Numbered from the stretch's first letter, positions 1 through 8,449 are shown. The stretch is DNA of 64,000 nucleotides from Mycobacterium colombiense (GCF_003284975.1 NZ_QMEU01000010.1:1-64000); one strand, 5' to 3'. Made by a program: numbers and translations. The notes: generated by a model not told the origin, from the letters alone.

Positions 1-1623
1 TCACCGCAGCGGCTGGCCGCGGATCTGCGCAGCGCCGACAACCGAGATTGCCCGAGCCGCAACGACTTCCTGGGCGCCGCACTCGCCGACGTCGTTGGTG
101 GCCCGGTGGGCCGGCACGCGCTGATCGGCCGCACCCGGCTGATGACCCCGCTGCGGGTGATGTTCCTGATCGCGCTGGTGTTCTTGGCATTGGGTTGGTC
201 GACGAAGGCCGCGTGTCTGCAAAGCACCGGCACCGGCACCGCCGATCAGCGGGTGGCCAACTGGGACAACCAACGCGCCTACTACGAGTTGTGCTACTCC
301 GACACGGTGCCGCTTTACGGCGCAGAGTTGTTGAGCCAGGGCAAGTTTCCGTACAAATCGAGCTGGGTCGAGACCGACTCCACCGGTGCCCAGCAGATCC
401 GTTACGACGGGCAGCCCGCGGTGCGCTACATGGAGTATCCGGTGCTGACCGGGATCTATCAGTACGTGTCGATGGCGCTGGCCAAGACCTACACGGCCCT
501 GAGCAAGCTCGCCCCGCTGCCGGTGGTCGCCGAGGTGGTGATGTTCTTCAACATCGCCGCGTTCGGGCTGGCGCTGGCCTGGCTGGCCACCGTCTGGGCG
601 AGCGCGGGCCTGGCCGGGCGCCGGATCTGGGATGCCGCATTGGTCGCGGGTTCGCCCATTCTGATTTTTCAGATCTTCACCAATTTCGACGCGCTGGCAA
701 CGGCATTCGCGATGGCCGGCCTGCTGGCGTGGGCGCGACGAAAGCCGGTGCTGGCGGGCGTGCTGATCGGGTTGGGCGCCGCGGCCAAGCTGTACCCGTT
801 GCTGCTCCTGGGCCCGATGCTGCTGCTGGGAATCCGGACCGGACGGCTGCGCGCGTGGGTCCGCACCGCCGGGTCGACCGCAGCGACTTGGCTGTTGGTG
901 AATCTGCCGGTGCTGGTGTTCTTTCCGCGCGGGTGGTCGGAGTTCTTCCGACTCAACACGCGGCGCGGCGACGACATGGACTCGTTGTACAACGTCATCA
1001 AGTCGTTCACCGGGTGGCGGGGGTTCGATCCCAAACTCGGATTCTGGCAGCCGCCGACCGTGCTCAACAGCGTGGTCGCCGTGTTGTTCGTGGCCTGTTG
1101 TGCGGCGATCGCATACGTCGTGTTGACCGCCCCGCAACGGCCGCGGGTGGCGCAGCTGGCGTTTTTGGTGGTCGCGGCGTTCCTGCTGACCAACAAGGTG
1201 TGGAGCCCGCAGTTCTCGCTGTGGCTGGTGCCGCTGGCGGTGCTCGCCCTGCCGCATCGCCGGCTGCTGTTGGCGTGGATGACCGTCGATGCGCTGGTGT
1301 GGGTGCCGCGGATGTATTACCTGTACGGCAACCCCAATCGTTCCCTGCCCGAACAGTTCTTCACAACCACCGTGCTGCTCCGCGATATTGCGGTTATCAT
1401 GTTGTGCGCGTTCGTGATCCGTCAGATCTACCGGCCCGGTGAGGACTTGGTGCGGTGGGGCGGACGGGTGGACGATCCCGCGGGCGGACCGTTCGACCGC
1501 GCACCCGACGACCCGCCCGGTTGGTTGCCCGACTGGCTGCGGCCGCCGGGGTCACGCCGCTCGGCCGTCCCGGCAGCCGAGCACGCCGGCGAGCAGGCCC
1601 CAGTGGCGAGCGGGGCGCCATGA
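1..1623 (+). CDS. GT87/DUF2029-type polytopic membrane protein, Rv0051-like (5' partial)
   Basis: The reading frame is open from the first base, so the 5' end lies outside the window; about 540 residues are visible. The protein is strongly hydrophobic, with roughly ten membrane segments from residue 55 on and a Pro/Arg-rich cytoplasmic tail over the last 50 residues. Family knowledge: the gene upstream of the rpsF block in mycobacteria (Rv0051) is a DUF2029/GT87 integral membrane protein related to polyprenyl-phosphate-mannose-dependent glycosyltransferases. The visible 'YMEYPVLTG' and 'AAKLYPLLLLGP' segments fit that family. The actual sugar acceptor cannot be read from the sequence. It is followed by the PfpI-like gene 52 bp downstream, as in M. 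tuberculosis. An ATG at 106 would give a shorter protein, but the upstream residues look coding and conserved. Confidence 0.85.
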   Translation, partial: SPQRLAADLRSADNRDCPSRNDFLGAALADVVGGPVGRHALIGRTRLMTPLRVMFLIALVFLALGWSTKAACLQSTGTGTADQRVANWDNQRAYYELCYSDTVPLYGAELLSQGKFPYKSSWVETDSTGAQQIRYDGQPAVRYMEYPVLTGIYQYVSMALAKTYTALSKLAPLPVVAEVVMFFNIAAFGLALAWLATVWASAGLAGRRIWDAALVAGSPILIFQIFTNFDALATAFAMAGLLAWARRKPVLAGVLIGLGAAAKLYPLLLLGPMLLLGIRTGRLRAWVRTAGSTAATWLLVNLPVLVFFPRGWSEFFRLNTRRGDDMDSLYNVIKSFTGWRGFDPKLGFWQPPTVLNSVVAVLFVACCAAIAYVVLTAPQRPRVAQLAFLVVAAFLLTNKVWSPQFSLWLVPLAVLALPHRRLLLAWMTVDALVWVPRMYYLYGNPNRSLPEQFFTTTVLLRDIAVIMLCAFVIRQIYRPGEDLVRWGGRVDDPAGGPFDRAPDDPPGWLPDWLRPPGSRRSAVPAAEHAGEQAPVASGAP

Positions 1624-1675
1624 CCCGCGCCGACGACGACGATCCCGGCGCAGCCGGGGGCGAAGGCTTGGCGCC

Positions 1676-2317
1676 ATGACGCAGGTTGCCATCCCCATCT
1701 TCCCGCGATTCACCGCGCTCGACGCGGTGGGTCCATACGAAGTGCTGCAACGCATCCCGTCCATCGACGTCGTGTTCGTCGGGCACCACCGCGGTGAGAT
1801 GCGGACCGAGAACGGCATGCTCGGTGTCAGCTGCGACGCCACCTTCGACGACGTGGACGCACCCGATGTGGTGGTGTTCCCCGGCGGCATCGGCACCCGA
1901 CAGCTCATCCACGACGACACCATCCGGGCGTGGCTGCAAGCGGTACACCCCAACACCCGGTTCACCGCTTCGGTGTGCACCGGTGCCCTGCTGCTGGCTG
2001 CGGCCGGGCTGCTGGACGGGCTCACGGCCACGACGCATTGGCGGGCCGCGGACCTCCTCAACGGCTTGGGCGCCCGCTACGTGCCGCAGCGAGTCGTCGA
2101 ACACCTGCCACAGCGGATCATCACCGCCGCGGGGGTCTCCTCCGGCATCGACATGGCGCTACGTCTGGTGGAACTGCTCGTCGATCGCGAGGCCGCACAG
2201 GCCGCTCAGCTGCTGATCGAATACGACCCGCAGCCGCCGTTCGACTCGGGCGCGCTCGCCAAGGCCGACCCGGCGACAGTGGCCAGGGCCGGCGAATACT
2301 TGGCCGCCCGGCGATAG
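1676..2317 (+). CDS. DJ-1/PfpI family protein, isocyanide hydratase-like (Rv0052-like)
   Basis: The 213-residue protein has the class I glutamine amidotransferase-like fold of the DJ-1/PfpI family. The nucleophile elbow is 'SVCTGALLLAAAG' with Cys101, and 'VVVFPGGIG' lies before it. The 'CTGALLLAAAGLL' pattern with the nearby acidic residues (Asp16, Glu22) resembles cyclohexyl-isocyanide hydratases and the sensor domains of AraC-type regulators, so isonitrile hydration is a candidate reaction but not proven. The ATG at 1676 starts exactly where family similarity begins. An upstream in-frame extension to 1439 would run inside the previous gene and is rejected. The position between the Rv0051-like gene and rpsF is syntenic with Rv0052. 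Confidence 0.85.
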   Translation: MTQVAIPIFPRFTALDAVGPYEVLQRIPSIDVVFVGHHRGEMRTENGMLGVSCDATFDDVDAPDVVVFPGGIGTRQLIHDDTIRAWLQAVHPNTRFTASVCTGALLLAAAGLLDGLTATTHWRAADLLNGLGARYVPQRVVEHLPQRIITAAGVSSGIDMALRLVELLVDREAAQAAQLLIEYDPQPPFDSGALAKADPATVARAGEYLAARR

Positions 2318-2450
2318 CGGGTTGCCCGACCGGCCGGATTTTTCTGGTCAGCCCCCTTTCCGGTAGCCTGATGCGGTTGCCGACGCAGGCGACCCTCCTG
2401 CCACGGATCGTCCGTGGCCGCTTGAGACCAGAGGAGGTGGTGAGGTTTCC

Positions 2451-2741
2451 ATGCGTCCATACGAAATCATGGTCATTCTCGACCCCACGCTCGACGAGCG
2501 CACCGTTGCCCCGTCCTTGGAGACGTTCCTCAACGTCGTCCGCAAGGATGGTGGATCCGTCGACAAGGTGGACATCTGGGGCCGCCGCCGGCTGGCCTAC
2601 GAGATCGCCAAGCACGCCGAAGGCATCTACGTCGTCGTCGACCTGAAGGCCGAGCCGGCGACGGTATCCGAGCTCGACCGCCAGCTGAGCCTCAACGAGT
2701 CGGTACTGCGCACCAAGGTGATGCGCACCGACAAGCACTAA
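2451..2741 (+). CDS. rpsF: 30S ribosomal protein bS6
   Basis: Complete 96-residue S6 protein. It starts '[12 protein letters not shown]' and contains the family signature '[10 protein letters not shown]' (residues 43-52), with a short basic end 'MRTDKH'. It binds the central domain of 16S rRNA together with bS18, which is encoded two genes downstream. A GAGGAGG-type ribosome binding site (AGAGGAGGTGG) lies about 10 bases before the ATG. It heads the rpsF-ssb-rpsR-rplI operon. A short inverted repeat (2764-2776, CCACC/GGTGG arms) lies in the 102-bp gap before ssb and might tune transcription, which is inference only. Confidence 0.98.
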   Translation: MRPYEIMVILDPTLDERTVAPSLETFLNVVRKDGGSVDKVDIWGRRRLAYEIAKHAEGIYVVVDLKAEPATVSELDRQLSLNESVLRTKVMRTDKH

Positions 2742-2843
2742 CAGCAGTGGTCGCGTCGTGGGCCCACCGTCGGTGGACTTGCGTAGGCTCAGCGAGGACC
2801 ACCGTCGCAGAAGCGAGCAGCGGGGCGGAACGAGGAGGAAGTT

Positions 2844-3371
2844 GTGGCTGGTGACACCACTATCACCGTTGTCGGAAACCTGACCGCCGACCCCGAACTG
2901 CGGTTCACGCCGTCGGGTGCCGCCGTCGCGAACTTCACCGTGGCGTCGACCCCCCGGATCTATGACCGCCAGAGCGGGGAATGGAAAGACGGTGAGGCGC
3001 TGTTCCTGCGATGCAACATCTGGCGGGAAGCCGCCGAGAATGTCGCGGAAAGCCTGACGCGTGGTGCCCGGGTGATCGTCACGGGCCGGCTCAAGCAACG
3101 CTCGTTCGAAACCCGTGAAGGTGAGAAGCGCACCGTCGTCGAGGTCGAGGTCGATGAGATTGGCCCCTCGCTGCGGTACGCCACGGCCAAGGTCAACAAG
3201 GCCAGCCGCAGCGGCGGTGGCGGTGGCGGCGGCGGCTTCGGCGGTGGTGGCGGCGGCGGCGGATCACGCCAGCAGTCGGCGCCGGCGAGCAGCGCTCCCG
3301 CCGACGACCCGTGGGGCAGCGCGCCCGCATCGGGCTCCTTCGGTGGCGGAGACGACGAACCGCCCTTCTGA
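2844..3371 (+). CDS. ssb: Single-stranded DNA-binding protein
   Basis: The 175-residue SSB begins at a GTG that sits 7 bases after GAGGAGG. The OB-fold covers about residues 1-112 ('[21 protein letters not shown]' at its start). A glycine-only linker covers about residues 118-137, and the protein ends in the acidic tip 'DDEPPF' that recruits replication and repair partners. It coats single-stranded DNA as a tetramer. Its place between rpsF and rpsR is the usual bacterial arrangement and the length matches mycobacterial SSB. Nothing is missing. Confidence 0.98.
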   Translation: MAGDTTITVVGNLTADPELRFTPSGAAVANFTVASTPRIYDRQSGEWKDGEALFLRCNIWREAAENVAESLTRGARVIVTGRLKQRSFETREGEKRTVVEVEVDEIGPSLRYATAKVNKASRSGGGGGGGGFGGGGGGGGSRQQSAPASSAPADDPWGSAPASGSFGGGDDEPPF

Positions 3372-3414
3372 TTCGAGAAAACTTCAGTAATAGAGAACGG
3401 AAAGAAAAACAGAC

Positions 3415-3669
3415 ATGGCCAAGTCCAACAAGCGGCGGCCGGCTCCGGAAAAGCCGGTCAAGGCACGCAAATGTGTCTTCTGCGCCAAGAAGGATCAAGC
3501 GATCGATTACAAGGACACCGCGCTGCTGCGTACCTACATCAGCGAGCGCGGCAAGATCCGTGCGCGTCGCGTCACCGGCAACTGTGTGCAGCACCAGCGT
3601 GACATCGCCATCGCGGTGAAGAATGCCCGCGAGGTGGCGCTGCTGCCCTTCACCTCCTCGGCGCGATAG
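3415..3669 (+). CDS. rpsR: 30S ribosomal protein bS18, zinc-binding (C+) form
   Basis: Complete 84-residue S18. It carries Cys20 and Cys23 ('KCVFCAKK') and Cys57/His60 ('TGNCVQH'), so this is the zinc-containing C+ paralogue and not the Zur-controlled zinc-free S18 that mycobacteria also encode elsewhere. It pairs with bS6 on the small subunit platform. It lies 43 bp after ssb and 30 bp before rplI in the same operon, which matches rpsR1 (Rv0055) of M. tuberculosis. Confidence 0.97.
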   Translation: MAKSNKRRPAPEKPVKARKCVFCAKKDQAIDYKDTALLRTYISERGKIRARRVTGNCVQHQRDIAIAVKNAREVALLPFTSSAR

Positions 3670-3699
3670 CCGCCGAGGGCCTACCGAAAGTACGAAACG

Positions 3700-4158
3700 A
3701 TGAAGCTGATTCTGACGGCTGACGTCGACCATCTTGGTGCCGTCGGCGACACGGTCGAGGTCAAGGACGGTTACGGCCGCAACTTTCTGCTCCCGCGCGG
3801 CCTGGCCATCGTGGCCTCGCGCGGCGCGCAGAAGCAGGCCGACGATATCCGCCGCGCCCGCGAAACCAAGGCGGTGCGCGACCTCGGGCACGCCAACGAG
3901 CTCAAGACGGCGATCGAGGCGCTCGGCCCGGTCTCGCTGCCGGTGAAGACCGCGGCCGATTCCGGCAAGCTGTTCGGCTCGGTGACCGCCAGCGATGTCG
4001 TCGCCGCGATCAAGAAGGCGGGCGGCCCCAACCTGGACAAGCGGATCGTGCGGCTGCCCAAGTCGCACATCAAGGCCGTCGGGACCCACCCGGTGGCGGT
4101 GCACCTGCACCCCGAGGTCGACGTGGAAGTCGCGCTCGAGGTCGTGGCACAGAGCTAA
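3700..4158 (+). CDS. rplI: 50S ribosomal protein bL9
   Basis: Complete 152-residue L9. The N-terminal rRNA-binding domain (residues 1-50) has the signature '[19 protein letters not shown]'. A long charged helix joins it to the C-terminal domain ('[14 protein letters not shown]', then '[13 protein letters not shown]'). It is the last gene of the rpsF-ssb-rpsR-rplI operon. The normal length and both domains are present. Confidence 0.97.
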   Translation: MKLILTADVDHLGAVGDTVEVKDGYGRNFLLPRGLAIVASRGAQKQADDIRRARETKAVRDLGHANELKTAIEALGPVSLPVKTAADSGKLFGSVTASDVVAAIKKAGGPNLDKRIVRLPKSHIKAVGTHPVAVHLHPEVDVEVALEVVAQS

Positions 4159-4686
4159 GCACCCGACGTTTGCTCGTCGCGGCGGTGGCCATGATCGGCC
4201 GACGCCGGGCTTCGTTGTGCAGCGGGCACCCGCGCGCCCATTGGTAGCCAGCGTCGCGGACGTGCTCCCTGGCGAACTATTTCTGGGGTGTATCCGGGCA
4301 GCGCGCTTTACCGGCCCGTAACGCTGGGAAAATATGGCGGAAAGCCAACACGCCCGGGGCAGTAACCTGCGACGACACGCCGTAGAGATTCTTGTCCACA
4401 CGAATTCAATGGCGTTGTATGGCCGGTATCTGCACCGATGTCCCAGCCCTTTGCATTAATCCACAGGTTCTCCACACCCCGCTCAACACAGGTGTCGACG
4501 GATATGCACACACGATGCACAGCTTCATAAACAGCACCCCCTTTGCGTCCTAGCCAGCAACGTTTAACGTCGTCCCGGCGCCGGCGTGCGGGTGCCATGA
4601 GGCGCAGGTTGTCAGCGCCTTGACTTACGCTCAGATCGATTATCGAATGTATGTTCGGGTGCGTGGATCGGGGGAGGAGGGAATCC
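4159..4686. other. 528-bp non-coding interval before dnaB
   Basis: No convincing reading frame was found here. Long frames on either strand lack family features and ribosome binding sites, and no counterpart of M. tuberculosis Rv0057 could be recognised. The interval is less GC-rich than its surroundings, especially 4320-4560. It contains three DnaA-box-like sequences (listed separately) and ends with GGGGGAGGAGGG, the ribosome binding site of dnaB. Confidence 0.6.
4392..4476 (+). promoter_or_regulatory. Cluster of DnaA-box-like sequences upstream of dnaB
   Basis: TTGTCCACA at 4392-4400 and TTCTCCACA at 4468-4476 both match the mycobacterial DnaA-box consensus. TAATCCACA at 4457-4465 is a weaker match, starting 11 bases before the third. 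All three read in the same direction as dnaB. Family knowledge: TTGTCCACA is the preferred mycobacterial DnaA box. Inferred role: DnaA-linked control of dnaB transcription, or DnaA titration. Chance occurrence of three within 85 bases is unlikely in GC-rich DNA but was not calculated. Confidence 0.55.
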
Positions 4687-6063
4687 GTGGCAGTCGTCGA
4701 TGACTTGGCGTCGAGCATGGATTCTTCGCCGCCTAGTGAAGATTTCGGGCGCCAGCCACCGCAGGACCTGGCGGCCGAGCAGGCGGTGCTGGGCGGCATG
4801 CTGCTGAGCAAGGACGCCATCGCCGACGTGCTCGAACGGCTGCGGCCCGGCGACTTCTACCGCCCCGCCCACCAGAACGTCTACGACGCGATCTTGGACC
4901 TCTACGGCCGTGGCGAGCCGGCCGACGCGGTGACCGTCGCCGCGGAGCTGGACCGCCGCAACCTGCTGCGCCGGATCGGCGGGGCGCCGTATCTGCACAC
5001 GCTCATCTCGACGGTGCCGACAGCGGCCAACGCGAGTTACTACGCGACCATCGTGGCCGAGAAGGCGCTCCTGCGGCGGCTCGTGGAGGCGGGCACCCGG
5101 GTGGTGCAGTACGGCTACGCGGGCGCCGACGGCGCCGACGTGGCCGAGGTGGTCGACCGCGCGCAGGCGGAGATCTATGAGGTCGCCGAGCGGCGGACGT
5201 CGGAGGATTTCGTTCCGCTCGAGGATCTGCTGCAGCCGACGATGGACGAGATCGACGCCATCGCCTCCAACGGTGGCGTCGCGCGCGGCGTGCCGACCGG
5301 CTTCACCGAGCTCGACGAGGTGACCAACGGCCTGCATGCCGGGCAGATGATCATCGTGGCGGCTCGACCTGGAGTGGGCAAAAGCACCCTCGGACTAGAT
5401 TTTTTGCGGTCGTGCTCGATCAAGCACCGCATGGCCAGCGTGATCTTCTCGCTGGAGATGAGCAAGTCCGAAATCGTCATGCGGCTGCTGTCAGCCGAAG
5501 CGAAGATCAAGCTCGCCGACATGCGGTCGGGCCGCATGAGCGACGAAGACTGGACGCGGTTGGCGCGGCGGATGAGCGAAATCAGCGAGGCGCCACTGTA
5601 TATCGACGACTCGCCGAACCTGACGATGATGGAGATCCGGGCCAAGGCGCGCCGGCTGCGGCAGAAATCCGACCTGCGTCTGGTCGTGGTCGATTATCTG
5701 CAGCTGATGTCGTCCGGCAAGAAGGTCGAGTCGCGGCAGCTCGAGGTGTCCGAATTCTCGCGTCATCTCAAGCTTTTGGCCAAGGAGCTTGAGGTGCCGG
5801 TCGTCGCGATCAGCCAGCTCAACCGCGGTCCCGAACAGCGCACCGACAAGAAGCCGATGTTGTCGGACCTCCGTGAGTCGGGATCGCTGGAGCAGGATGC
5901 GGACATGGTGATCCTGCTGAACCGGCCCGACGCATTCGAGCGCGACGACCCGCGCGGGGGAGAGGCGGATTTCATTCTCGCCAAGCACCGCAACGGCCCC
6001 ACCAAGACGGTGACCGTCGCGCACCAGCTGCATCTGTCGCGGTTCACCAACATGGCGCGGTGA
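4687..6063 (+). CDS. dnaB: Replicative DNA helicase DnaB, intein-free
   Basis: The 458-residue DnaB starts at GTG 4687 ('MAVVDDLASS'), preceded by GGGGGAGGAGGG. An ATG 36 bases earlier lies before this site and is not used. The N-terminal DnaB domain covers about residues 20-125. The RecA-like C-terminal domain has Walker A 'ARPGVGKST' (about 225-235), Walker B 'LVVVDYLQL' (about 330), the 'ISQLNRGPEQR' loop and 'SGSLEQDADMV'. It unwinds DNA 5' to 3' at the fork with DnaG. The M. tuberculosis gene carries a large intein near 'LRESGSLEQ'; here that junction is uninterrupted. Confidence 0.98.
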   Translation: MAVVDDLASSMDSSPPSEDFGRQPPQDLAAEQAVLGGMLLSKDAIADVLERLRPGDFYRPAHQNVYDAILDLYGRGEPADAVTVAAELDRRNLLRRIGGAPYLHTLISTVPTAANASYYATIVAEKALLRRLVEAGTRVVQYGYAGADGADVAEVVDRAQAEIYEVAERRTSEDFVPLEDLLQPTMDEIDAIASNGGVARGVPTGFTELDEVTNGLHAGQMIIVAARPGVGKSTLGLDFLRSCSIKHRMASVIFSLEMSKSEIVMRLLSAEAKIKLADMRSGRMSDEDWTRLARRMSEISEAPLYIDDSPNLTMMEIRAKARRLRQKSDLRLVVVDYLQLMSSGKKVESRQLEVSEFSRHLKLLAKELEVPVVAISQLNRGPEQRTDKKPMLSDLRESGSLEQDADMVILLNRPDAFERDDPRGGEADFILAKHRNGPTKTVTVAHQLHLSRFTNMAR

Positions 6064-6179
6064 TCCGGTAATTTTTGTAGGTTGCCAGCTCACGTTCGGC
6101 TGTACCTGTTCAGCTCGTTGTGAGATGGGCGCGCTATGAAACCCGCAGCAATCTTCCTCCGTTGCGGTCTTCGGCGGAG

Positions 6180-6200
6180 GGGGCGAGGTTTCCTCGGCCC
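6180..6200. terminator. Candidate bidirectional terminator hairpin after dnaB
   Basis: GAGG-TTT-CCTC forms a 4-bp core (6185-6195), extended by C-G and three G-C pairs across one mismatch, in the short space between dnaB and the convergent gene ending at 6231. A second weaker hairpin (arms CCTCCG 6156-6161 and CGGAGG 6175-6180) lies just before it. There is no U-tract, which is common in mycobacteria. Confidence 0.4.
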
Positions 6201-6230
6201 AACGCTAATTCGCCCCCTGTAGTGGTGGGG

Positions 6231-6860
6231 TCAGCGCTTCCGCGATGTCGCGTCCCAGCTGGGGTCGCGACCGAGGTAGCGCAGGATCTTGTCCATGCTG
6301 GACTGGCTGGGGCCATCGGTGGCGTGCGCGAAGGGTGCGCCGGGGACGTCTCGTGCCTCGCCCTCGGGGGCGAGGAGAGCCAGAGGCAGCGCAGCGTCAA
6401 CCACCTCGTCGGCAAGGGTGAATGGCATCCCTAGCGCTTTCGCGACGTCCCAGCCGTGGACGACGTAGTCGACGAAGTGAAACCCGATGGCCACCGCGCC
6501 GGGGAACTTCGCGTCCGGCCCGAACTCGGGAAGGGTGAACGACGCGTCGAGTACCGCGTCGTCGGCGAACGCTGCGAGCACGTCCTTCGCTGCGTCGGCG
6601 TAGGCCGCACCAGGGTCGGCGGCGACCGCATCCCTCACAGATGACGCGTCCCATACCTTGGGCTCCCTGCCGAATCCCCGTGCGGCTGAGGCGAATCCGC
6701 GGTGTTGAATGGTCATGTGGGCGAGCAGGTCGATCAACTGCCAGTGAGCACACGGGGTGGCCGCGTTGAGATCATCGTGCTGCACGGAGCCGACGATGCT
6801 GGTGGAGGTCATCACGGCGATGCGGTGCAGAGGGCGAATGTCCGGAAGGTCCATAGGCAT
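6231..6860 (-). CDS. TIGR03086-type metal-binding protein (mycothiol-dependent maleylpyruvate isomerase fold)
   Basis: About 209 residues from 'MPMDLPDIRPLHR'. The next codon but one is also ATG (6854), so the start is uncertain by two residues; longer frames lack similarity. The N-terminal helix-bundle domain of the MDMPI/DinB superfamily shows the usual 'LIDLLAHMTIQH' and, further on, 'FHFVDYVVHGWDVAKALG', whose His residues sit where family members bind a divalent metal. Such proteins often use mycothiol, but the substrate cannot be inferred. It is divergent from a MarR regulator, with 51 bp between the starts, and is a likely target of it. Confidence 0.75.
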   Translation of the reverse strand: MPMDLPDIRPLHRIAVMTSTSIVGSVQHDDLNAATPCAHWQLIDLLAHMTIQHRGFASAARGFGREPKVWDASSVRDAVAADPGAAYADAAKDVLAAFADDAVLDASFTLPEFGPDAKFPGAVAIGFHFVDYVVHGWDVAKALGMPFTLADEVVDAALPLALLAPEGEARDVPGAPFAHATDGPSQSSMDKILRYLGRDPSWDATSRKR

Positions 6861-6866
6861 CAACAC

Positions 6867-6888
6867 ATCATAAGCGCATGTATATGAT
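6867..6888. promoter_or_regulatory. Candidate MarR operator (ATCATA-N10-TATGAT)
   Basis: A perfect 6-bp inverted repeat, ATCATA (6867-6872) and TATGAT (6883-6888), lies alone in the 51-bp divergent space between the MDMPI-like gene and the MarR gene. MarR dimers typically bind palindromes of about 16-22 bp in such divergent promoters, so autoregulation with repression of the neighbour is inferred. Confidence 0.5.
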
Positions 6889-6911
6889 CTGACAACGCTT
6901 AGAGTTGGCTG

Positions 6912-7343
6912 ATGGCACCCAAACCACGGCGTGATGACTTGGCGGCGATGCTGCATCCACTGCTCAGGGACCTCGTCGCAGCGGAGATGCCGATCCTCGC
7001 CGCGCACCACGTGAGCATGTGGGGGTACGTCGTTCTGGATGCGCTAGATCGGTCGCCTGTGCGCACACAAGCAGCACTCGCTGAGTCCATCGGCGCAGAC
7101 AAGACGCGGATCATCCCGACGCTCGACGAGCTGCAAGAGCGCAGCTACATCGAGCGCAGGCCTGACCCAGATGACCGCCGGGTCCGCCTGCTCGAAATCA
7201 CGCCGGCCGGCCGTGAGGTCAAGAACGCGGTGCAAGCCGAAATTCAACACAGCGAAGAACACTGGCTAGGCGAGCTGACGACGGAGGAGCGCAGGGTGTT
7301 TCTGCGAGCACTTGAAAAGCTCAGCAAATTGAGAACCCAATGA
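6912..7343 (+). CDS. MarR family transcriptional regulator
   Basis: The 143-residue protein has a winged helix-turn-helix at about residues 35-100. The recognition part is 'TQAALAESIGADKTRIIPTLDELQ', followed by the wing 'RRPDPDDRRVRLLEITPAG', the MarR hallmark Asp-Arg-Arg segment. It is flanked by dimerisation helices at both ends. It is divergent from the metal-binding protein gene with a palindrome between them. The ligand is unknown; MarR regulators commonly respond to phenolic or oxidative compounds. Confidence 0.9.
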   Translation: MAPKPRRDDLAAMLHPLLRDLVAAEMPILAAHHVSMWGYVVLDALDRSPVRTQAALAESIGADKTRIIPTLDELQERSYIERRPDPDDRRVRLLEITPAGREVKNAVQAEIQHSEEHWLGELTTEERRVFLRALEKLSKLRTQ

Positions 7344-7417
7344 CTCCAATGGAATCATCCAAGGTCTGGGCCACCGCCGCGTGAGCGAGGCGTGAGACCT
7401 ACAAGCTCACACGGACG

Positions 7418-8449
7418 TCAGCGGAAACGGATGTTCAACGTCGCCAGGCCAAATATCTTGCGGCCGGCCGACTTTGCGCCGACGATCACGACTCCGCTGC
7501 GCGTTTCCGGGTCCAGTGACTTGATCCGGCCGCTGTACTCGATATCGGCACCCTCGGTGGCCGAGACGATCACGGGCTGGGACAGCCGCACCGCGTAACG
7601 GGTCACCGCACCGGGATCGCCTGACCATGCCGAGCCGAATCCGGCACCCAACGCCATGGTGAGCATTCCGTGGGCGATCACGTCGGGCTGGCCCGCCAGT
7701 TTGGCGAGGTTCTCGTCCCAATGAAGCGGGTTGGCGTCGCAGGCCACCCCGGAGTAGTTCACCAAGTCGCCGCGGGATAGTCGTGCATGGTGGACCGGTA
7801 ACTCGTCGCCGACCTGCACGTCGTCGAAGGATGGTGTTCCCGGGGTGCGGGTGGTACCTGCGTGGGCGATCCGGACCTCGTCCGCCGGGCGCACCGTCTT
7901 CTGGTAGTCGCCCTCGGAGTAGTCGATTCCGGCGAGGTTCACATCGTGCATCATCACCTTTTCCGCGACGCTTCTGATCGCCGGATCGACATCCTCTGCG
8001 GTGACGCCCACGACGGTGGTGTGCAGGGTGTGCACCCGCTCGCCGGCCGTATCGGTGAACGTGTTGGTCACGGTGATCAAGTCTCTGCCGGCGATCCTGC
8101 GCACCGATGACAGTTCGACGTCAACGTGCAGTTCGTCTCCGGCCACGATCGGTCGGTGCTGCTCGAAGACTTCTTCGGTCTGCAGGTACATCTCGTAACC
8201 GATGACCACCGATTCGAACAAGTGCCGATTGGCGGCCATGGCCGGGGCCGACGTGAACGTCAGCGGCGCCACCAGGTCCGGATATCCCAGTTCAGCGGCG
8301 GCGTCGAGTTTCCAGTGCGCAGGGTGGTAGTCCTGCACGGCGCGGGCGAACTCGCGTAGTTTCTCGCGGCCGACCTGGTAAGTGTCGTCGATCCGGTAGT
8401 AGTGGCCGACCCGCGCTTCGAGTGCCGACGCTTCTGCTGCTGCTGTCAT
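7418..8449 (-). CDS. Fused (3R)-hydroxyacyl-ACP dehydratase, HadA-like + HadB-like (double MaoC/hotdog)
   Basis: The 343-residue protein joins two hotdog domains. Residues about 12-160 resemble HadA: 'VGREKLREFARAVQDYHPAHW', with no Asp/His catalytic pair. Residues about 195-343 resemble HadB and carry the hydratase-2 motif 'CDANPLHWDENLAKLAG', with catalytic Asp and His. In FAS-II, HadAB and HadBC are separate subunits that dehydrate 3-hydroxyacyl-AcpM during mycolate elongation. Here one chain supplies a substrate-binding and a catalytic half. It stands alone, divergent from nothing obvious, so whether it acts in FAS-II, in beta-oxidation or on another lipid is unknown. Confidence 0.85.
   Translation of the reverse strand: MTAAAEASALEARVGHYYRIDDTYQVGREKLREFARAVQDYHPAHWKLDAAAELGYPDLVAPLTFTSAPAMAANRHLFESVVIGYEMYLQTEEVFEQHRPIVAGDELHVDVELSSVRRIAGRDLITVTNTFTDTAGERVHTLHTTVVGVTAEDVDPAIRSVAEKVMMHDVNLAGIDYSEGDYQKTVRPADEVRIAHAGTTRTPGTPSFDDVQVGDELPVHHARLSRGDLVNYSGVACDANPLHWDENLAKLAGQPDVIAHGMLTMALGAGFGSAWSGDPGAVTRYAVRLSQPVIVSATEGADIEYSGRIKSLDPETRSGVVIVGAKSAGRKIFGLATLNIRFR

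Noticed and set aside
1439..1675. In-frame 5' extension of the DJ-1/PfpI gene
   Set aside because: It lies within the coding end of the upstream membrane protein and its residues are Arg/Pro-rich shadow sequence; family similarity begins at ATG 1676.
4308..4820. Minus-strand frame of 170 codons before and into dnaB
   Set aside because: It overlaps the dnaB start and ribosome binding site, has no recognisable motif, and is explained by codon bias of dnaB on the opposite strand.
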